Shown: positions 60,969 through 64,000 of the stretch, piece after piece
How the letters are laid out: the number at the start of each line of letters is the position of its first letter
Position numbering within the stretch: the first letter of the stretch is position 1
NCBI GenBank assembly: GCA_018266375.1
Contig: JAFEAO010000005.1
Coordinates: 192,619 to 256,618 of the forward strand
DNA length: 64,000 nucleotides
Reading direction: 5' to 3'
DNA from: Bdellovibrionales bacterium
GTDB taxonomy: Bacteria; Bdellovibrionota; UBA1018; CAIMNF01
Position numbers and translations under genes: made by a program
Notes under the pieces: model-generated
What the model was told of the DNA's origin: nothing
The model's database searches: none
What the model saw: the letters and a program-made list of their open reading frames with translations, nothing else

Positions 60969-61534
60969 GAAGATCCCCAGAGCGTGATACCGATATCGAG
61001 CTGGCGGGAGAGATCTTTATTCTTGGAGTCGACGCTTGAAAACTCATCTGGAGTGATGACCATCGGCTCGAGCTTTTTGCCGAGCGGATGACGGGAGGTA
61101 ATTTTTTTGATCTCTTCCGGGGTTTCAGAGACAACGAGGAGGTTGTAATTGCTGTCGGTGCGAGACTTTCCGGAAGCGCGACTGCCGAAGAGAACTCCGC
61201 GGCTCGACATCGGCTCGATCATTTGCTTTAGGCCTTCGAGATCGGAGATCGCGCAGAAAGTTTTCATGAGCTGAATCGCCGGGTGGTCGTTCTGAAGACA
61301 AACTTCGCGGTTGTTGTTCAAAAAGATCACGAGCCCCAATTCCTGAAGCGACTTCAGAATCTTGGTGATGCCCTCTACCCCGCCCAAACCACGGACTCCT
61401 TTTAACTTAGACGAGAGAACGCGAGGTGTGAACGCCGTCGTCGGTTCAGTCATCAAAAAGCGAAGCAATTTTTGTTCGGGGGTCACAAAGAAAATAGAGT
61501 CGAGTGTGACCTGAGGTTTATTCGCACGTGCCAT
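60962..61534 (-). CDS. Winged-helix / degenerate nucleotidyltransferase-like regulator candidate
   Basis: I start the 190-residue protein at ATG 61534; a TTG at 61543 would add three residues. The N-terminal 80 residues look like a winged helix (TPEQKLLRFLMTEPTTAFTPRVLSS, KILKSLQELGLVIFLNNNREV). The second half starts with GVLFGSRASGKSRTDSNYNLLVVS, matching the minimal nucleotidyltransferase motif GSRARG...SDxDLxV, but with Asn in place of both metal-binding aspartates. So it is probably catalytically dead and may bind nucleotides or DNA. It heads the lspA-lgt-btu operon. A -10-like TATAGT lies only ten bases before the ATG. Similar two-domain proteins occur as antitoxins or regulators, but no toxin is adjacent. 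Confidence 0.65.
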   Translation of the reverse strand: MARANKPQVTLDSIFFVTPEQKLLRFLMTEPTTAFTPRVLSSKLKGVRGLGGVEGITKILKSLQELGLVIFLNNNREVCLQNDHPAIQLMKTFCAISDLEGLKQMIEPMSSRGVLFGSRASGKSRTDSNYNLLVVSETPEEIKKITSRHPLGKKLEPMVITPDEFSSVDSKNKDLSRQLDIGITLWGSSW

Positions 61535-61544
61535 AGAGCCCAAG

Positions 61545-61550
61545 ACTATA
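61545..61550 (-). promoter_or_regulatory. Candidate -10 element of the lspA-lgt operon
   Basis: TATAGT on the minus strand matches five of six -10 positions and lies ten bases before the ATG at 61534, implying a leader of only a few bases. No good -35 is visible at 16-18 bases. Confidence 0.35.
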
Positions 61551-61690
61551 CACTAAAACGGCCCAAATTCACAGCTTGACGGTACCTTTGAACACCGTGT
61601 GTCATTGTGGCCCTAACGACACCTTTTAGATCGACCCACCGTATATATACTGGAAATCATGAGTGTTTTATTACGAATCTTTAGGAGTTT

Positions 61691-61733
61691 TTGAAAAAGT
61701 TTCACCGGGGCGATGTGGCTCCACTTTTTTCAA
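61691..61733. terminator. Bidirectional terminator-like hairpin
   Basis: TTGAAAAAGT (61691-61700) can pair with ACTTTTTTCAA (61723-61733) around an inner GC stem (61707-61711 with 61718-61722). Both strands show a hairpin followed by a T-run. It sits in the 426 bp gap between two divergent genes, 120 bases before the DksA-type promoter. An 11-codon frame (ATG at 61660, TGA at 61693-61695) precedes it, and a TATACT box lies at 61646-61651. The rest of 61551-61810 shows no supported gene. Confidence 0.45.
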
Positions 61734-61819
61734 TCTGTGCCATTTAAGTTCTGCAGAAAAGCTTTTTCCACCAACTTTCAGTCACTTATCCATCACACGC
61801 CGTTTAAATTTTGACTGCC

Positions 61820-61848
61820 TTGAGTTGGCACAGCTCTCGCACTATAGG
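61820..61848 (+). promoter_or_regulatory. Overlapping sigma54-like and sigma70-like promoter
   Basis: A sigma54-type site is present: TGGCAC at 61826-61831 and TCGCA at 61837-61841, with the diagnostic GG-N10-GC spacing and one mismatch to TTGCA. A sigma70 reading overlaps it: TTGAGT (61820-61825), 17 bases, TATAGG (61843-61848). Both predict a start near 61851. Which is used cannot be decided from sequence. Confidence 0.5.
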
Positions 61849-61850
61849 TG

Positions 61851-61966
61851 AGTGTGACGGATCAGGATGATCCTCACAAAAACGGGATTAGGACGATCTC
61901 ACTGGAGGAACACGCGAAGTCCGAGGATTGGACGACGTGGGGAGTAATAAAACATGAAGGAGTATC
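61851..61966 (+). promoter_or_regulatory. 5' leader with three GGA-loop hairpins (candidate CsrA/RsmA sites)
   Basis: The leader of the DksA/TraR gene can fold into three short hairpins that each expose GGA in the loop. They are GGATC-AGGAT-GATCC at 61859-61873, GGGATT-AGGAC-GATCTC at 61884-61900 (two G-U pairs), and GTCCG-AGGAT-TGGAC at 61919-61933. An unpaired AGGA at 61905-61908 and the Shine-Dalgarno AAGGAG (61957-61962) add further GGA sites. CsrA/RsmA binds ANGGA in hairpin loops and typically blocks the Shine-Dalgarno, so post-transcriptional control is inferred. Confidence 0.6.
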
Positions 61967-61969
61967 CAC

Positions 61970-62380
61970 ATGAAAACTGAGCAATTAACCAAATTCAAAC
62001 AACTATTCGAAGAACAGAAAAAAGGTCTGCTCTACTCCTACAAGTGGGTAAACGAGGATTTTAAAGTAAATGCTGACGAGATGTCCGATGAAATGGATCT
62101 CACCAGCGCGGAGCTCGAGCAAAGCATGCGTATGCGCCTTCGCAGCCGCGAAGCGTTCTTCATCAAGAAGATCGACGAAGCTCTCAACAAGATTCAAGCA
62201 GGAACATTCGGTGTTTGCGAAAGATGTGAAGAAGACATCGAACTCTCCCGCCTTGAAGTACGGCCAACCACTCATCTGTGCATCCACTGCAAAGAAGCAG
62301 AGGAAATCATGGAAACCCGCTCTGCGGACGGCCGCAAATCAAAAAGCGTCGGTATGAAGGGCAACCTTCGTAGCGCGTAA
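61970..62380 (+). CDS. DksA/TraR-type zinc-finger protein 1
   Basis: The 136-residue protein has the DksA architecture: two long coiled-coil helices (about 1-75) that enter the RNA polymerase secondary channel, and a C4 zinc finger, CERC-X17-CIHC (about 84-106). The coiled-coil tip reads DEMDLT, so the DxxDxA motif that gives DksA its activity on initiation is DxxDxT here. The C-terminus is basic. AAGGAG lies seven bases before the ATG. GGA-loop hairpins flank the gene on both sides, and a sigma54/sigma70-like promoter lies 120 bases upstream. A paralogue (62794-63177) is convergent. It probably modulates rRNA or stress transcription, possibly with ppGpp. Confidence 0.9.
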   Translation: MKTEQLTKFKQLFEEQKKGLLYSYKWVNEDFKVNADEMSDEMDLTSAELEQSMRMRLRSREAFFIKKIDEALNKIQAGTFGVCERCEEDIELSRLEVRPTTHLCIHCKEAEEIMETRSADGRKSKSVGMKGNLRSA

Positions 62381-62414
62381 TCCAAGTCGCGCCATCCAGG
62401 TGCGCAAACCAAAA

Positions 62415-62745
62415 TGTGCCAGCAGGCACATAGAATGACGACTTAGGGATAAGTCATTCATGATCTCGTAGGTTCAGGATGGACCGAAGCATTCGTAAAC
62501 AAACAACGAAGTACCATGTCGCTGACATGGCAAAGCGGTTCCGCCGCAAGGCGGGCAGCAGCAGTCCCGCAAGTTTTGTGAGTGCCCCTCATTCAACTCG
62601 CAAGAAACGCATACTAAGGATGGTGTGTGTAGTCGCTCGGACAGGATGTTCGGGCGAACTCAGATGGATCTGAGGCCTTGTTCCCCCTGGTAGTAGTGCC
62701 TAGGCCCTGAGCTTTCAGGATGAAAGTTTGGGGCTTAATGTTTTT
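62415..62745 (+). ncRNA. GGA-hairpin array, candidate CsrB/RsmZ-type RNA or CsrA-binding 3' UTR
   Basis: About 330 bases without a credible gene fold into a chain of short hairpins. Six expose GGA in the loop: 62440-62455 (AGGGAT), 62471-62485 (AGGAT, 5 bp stem), 62607-62630 (TAAGGATG, 8 bp), 62634-62656 (AGGAT, 9 bp), 62659-62674 (TGGA, 6 bp) and 62702-62736 (AGGAT, 15 bp, doubling as terminator). Others (62415-62430, 62514-62530 and the GCAA tetraloop hairpin 62541-62554) are structural. This matches CsrA-sponge RNAs such as CsrB and RsmZ. I see no strong promoter of its own, so it may be the 3' end of the DksA/TraR message. Confidence 0.65.
62702..62745 (+). terminator. Terminator hairpin with an AGGAT loop
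   Basis: A 15 bp stem (62702-62716 with 62722-62736, four G-U pairs) closes a five-base AGGAT loop and is followed by TAATG and five T residues (62741-62745). On the other strand no T-run follows, so it ends plus-strand transcripts. Confidence 0.65.
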
Positions 62746-62793
62746 AAACACTTCAAGTTGCGCGACTTAAAAACAGCGAATCATATCATCGGA

Positions 62794-63177
62794 TTAGTGA
62801 ACGAATTCGATGCGATGACCGAGGATAGCGCTCGCGCTGACCTTTTCTTCTTCTTCTTTGCAGGCGATACAAAGCGTCGTCGTCGGACGTGCTTGGAGAC
62901 GTTTGAACTCGATGTTGTCACCGCAGCTCACGCACTCGCCGTAATTTCCCTCTTCGATACGGCGGAGGGCTTCATTAATGGAGCGAAGGGTGTGGTTCTC
63001 ACGATTTTTCAATTGCATACGGATACCTTGCTCGATATCCGCGTTGGCCTGATCCACTTCGTCCTTATCTTCAGGACGAACCATCAGGTTCTCGTCGATC
63101 ACCGCCATATTCATCAAGATTTGGTTCTTCTGCTCCGTGAAAATCTTTTTGAATCGCAGTAGGTCGGTTTTACGCAT
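62794..63177 (-). CDS. DksA/TraR-type zinc-finger protein 2
   Basis: The 127-residue paralogue of the protein at 61970 has the same layout: coiled-coil helices (about 1-70), then the zinc finger CVSC-X17-CIAC (about 81-103). Here the coiled-coil tip reads DEVDQA, retaining the DxxDxA motif of classical DksA, so this copy is the more likely to act directly on promoter complexes. GGGGGA lies about eight bases before the ATG. It is convergent with the GGA-hairpin array and lies 90 bases downstream of mglA. Confidence 0.92.
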   Translation of the reverse strand: MRKTDLLRFKKIFTEQKNQILMNMAVIDENLMVRPEDKDEVDQANADIEQGIRMQLKNRENHTLRSINEALRRIEEGNYGECVSCGDNIEFKRLQARPTTTLCIACKEEEEKVSASAILGHRIEFVH

Positions 63178-63267
63178 CTCTTAAATCCCCCATCAAGATG
63201 TAAGTCACTGTTGTAAAAATCTAAACTGTAATACTGGTAATGCCGTGGCTACGAAACACTGGACTAG

Positions 63268-63864
63268 CTAGCTCGTTCCCCTCATCCCTCTTAAAGCATC
63301 AATCACCATTTGGCTAATACTTTCTAACGTCTCCATCACACCATCGCCGCGATTGGCAATCGCCTCGAAGTACGGACGGCGTCCGGGATTGAATGTGACC
63401 TCGAGCTCTTGAAGAGTCGCCGCGTTCGGAAGATCGCGCTTATTATATTGAAAAACCAACGGAATCCGGCCCAAATCATAGCCTTGACGCTCAAGTGCTT
63501 TTTGAAATTGTTCCCACGCTTCGAGGTTTGCTTCGATCCGTTCGGGCGCCGAATCGATCACGAACACGACACCGTCAACGCCTTTCAAAATAAAATCGCG
63601 CGACGCTTCGTAAAAGGTTTGTCCCGGAATAGTGTAGAGATGAAACCGAGTCTTATACCCGCGCACTTCTCCTACCGAGAGCGGCAAGAAATCAAAAAAC
63701 AGGGTGCGTTCGTTCTCGGTGCTAAGGCTCACGAGTTTCCCGGTGCGATCGGTCTGCGTGTTTTCGTAAATGTACTGAACGTTCGTGGTTTTTCCGCTCA
63801 AGCCTGTGCCGACATAGACAATCTTGCAATTGACTTCTTTTGAGACGGAATTGACGAAGCTCAT
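63268..63864 (-). CDS. mglA: MglA-family small GTPase
   Basis: MglA is a Ras-like bacterial GTPase that sets cell polarity and controls type IV pili or gliding in Myxococcus and relatives. The 198-residue protein has G1 GTGLSGKT (19-26), the MglA-specific [12 protein letters not shown] in place of DxxGQ (78-89), and G4 NKRD (141-144). Both features mark MglA within the small GTPases. Its GAP MglB is not in the window. The ATG overlaps the recR stop (ATGA). Given the motor operon and several signalling proteins here, a polarity role is plausible. Confidence 0.93.
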   Translation of the reverse strand: MSFVNSVSKEVNCKIVYVGTGLSGKTTNVQYIYENTQTDRTGKLVSLSTENERTLFFDFLPLSVGEVRGYKTRFHLYTIPGQTFYEASRDFILKGVDGVVFVIDSAPERIEANLEAWEQFQKALERQGYDLGRIPLVFQYNKRDLPNAATLQELEVTFNPGRRPYFEAIANRGDGVMETLESISQMVIDALRGMRGTS

Positions 63865-64000
63865 TTCGGGCCCTGCATTTCGACGCGGTTTTCAAGTGCC
63901 TTACCCAGGGTCTGACGATCGGTAAACTCGATCGTGCCGCCAAAAGGAATACCGTAAGCGACTTGGCTAAGCTTAATGCCGATCGGCTTGAGTAAACGCG
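63861..64000 (-). CDS. recR: Recombination mediator RecR, C-terminal fragment
   Basis: Only the last 45 codons or so are visible; the frame runs off the end of the window. The residues [18 protein letters not shown] and the following [13 protein letters not shown] match the conserved C-terminus of RecR (AxGxPxGGxLEYxDxxTLxxALxxR), which follows the Toprim domain. The stop overlaps the mglA start in ATGA. RecR works with RecF and RecO to load RecA at gaps. Confidence 0.85.
   Translation of the reverse strand, partial: RLLKPIGIKLSQVAYGIPFGGTIEFTDRQTLGKALENRVEMQGPK

Noticed and set aside
61663..61851. 62-codon frame upstream of the DksA/TraR promoter
   Set aside because: It runs through the terminator-like hairpin and the promoter elements, with no ribosome-binding site and no recognisable product.
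62415..62745. The hairpin-rich region as RNase P RNA, tmRNA or a known riboswitch
   Set aside because: None of the conserved cores of those RNAs is visible, whereas the repeated GGA loops fit CsrA-binding RNA better.
1..64000. Search for tRNA genes, CRISPR arrays, insertion sequences, integrases and attachment sites
   Set aside because: No cloverleaf, direct-repeat array, transposase or recombinase could be seen; the window reads as stable chromosomal sequence.

Overview
The window looks like chromosomal DNA from a Gram-negative bacterium of the Bdellovibrio/Oligoflexia (Bdellovibrionota) type. The grounds are indirect: the combination of an MglA-type polarity GTPase, a eukaryote-like Ser/Thr kinase, a PilZ protein, many predicted outer-membrane barrels and lipoproteins, DksA/TraR paralogues and MotAB. 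No rRNA or other taxonomic marker is present, so this is inference. Coding density is very high, with many ATGA or longer overlaps. I see no insertion sequence, CRISPR array, tRNA or phage gene.

Layout. 1-370: 3' end of an RmlD-like reductase. 4895-359 (minus): 6S RNA with its promoter and terminator, then a Ser/Thr kinase with a PEGA-like tail, a hypothetical gene with its own strong promoter, and a PilZ protein. 5007-7531 (plus): response regulator, RNase PH, NadC. 10922-7520 (minus): an exported barrel-like protein, a von Willebrand A protein and BirA, all overlapping. 11063-36532 (plus): one ~25 kb run of eight genes behind a clear sigma70-type promoter. It encodes three giant lipoproteins (about 1674, 2089 and 2576 aa; the first two with FG-GAP propeller repeats), a membrane-anchored helical protein, two paralogous membrane proteins that read as FliF C-terminal domain + TM + FliG-like domain, then MotA and MotB. 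36529-45409: small barrels, a PEGA/TPR lipoprotein, a coiled-coil protein, a 1097-aa exported protein and an overlapping subtilase. 50213-45393 (minus): LptF/G, Def, Fmt, Rpe, HutH. 50240-50992: LepB. 55291-50984 (minus): GalU, an exported protein, PriA, a CFI-box protein. 55331-56170: an outer-membrane protein. 61534-56188 (minus): a winged-helix/degenerate nucleotidyltransferase protein, LspA, Lgt, a BtuFCD-like ABC importer and a Gfo/Idh oxidoreductase. 61811-63177: two convergent DksA/TraR genes with an array of hairpins carrying GGA in the loop. 63268-64000 (minus): MglA and the end of RecR.

Two things stand out. First, the 25 kb operon appears to join a MotAB stator to natural FliF-FliG chimeras and to giant, probably surface-exposed, lipoproteins: a candidate non-flagellar rotary or adhesion-moving machine. 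Second, one DksA/TraR gene is flanked on both sides by RNA hairpins that repeatedly present AGGAU or related GGA loops, the signature of CsrA/RsmA-binding RNA. Both are read from the sequence by eye and rest on motif resemblance, not on database searches.
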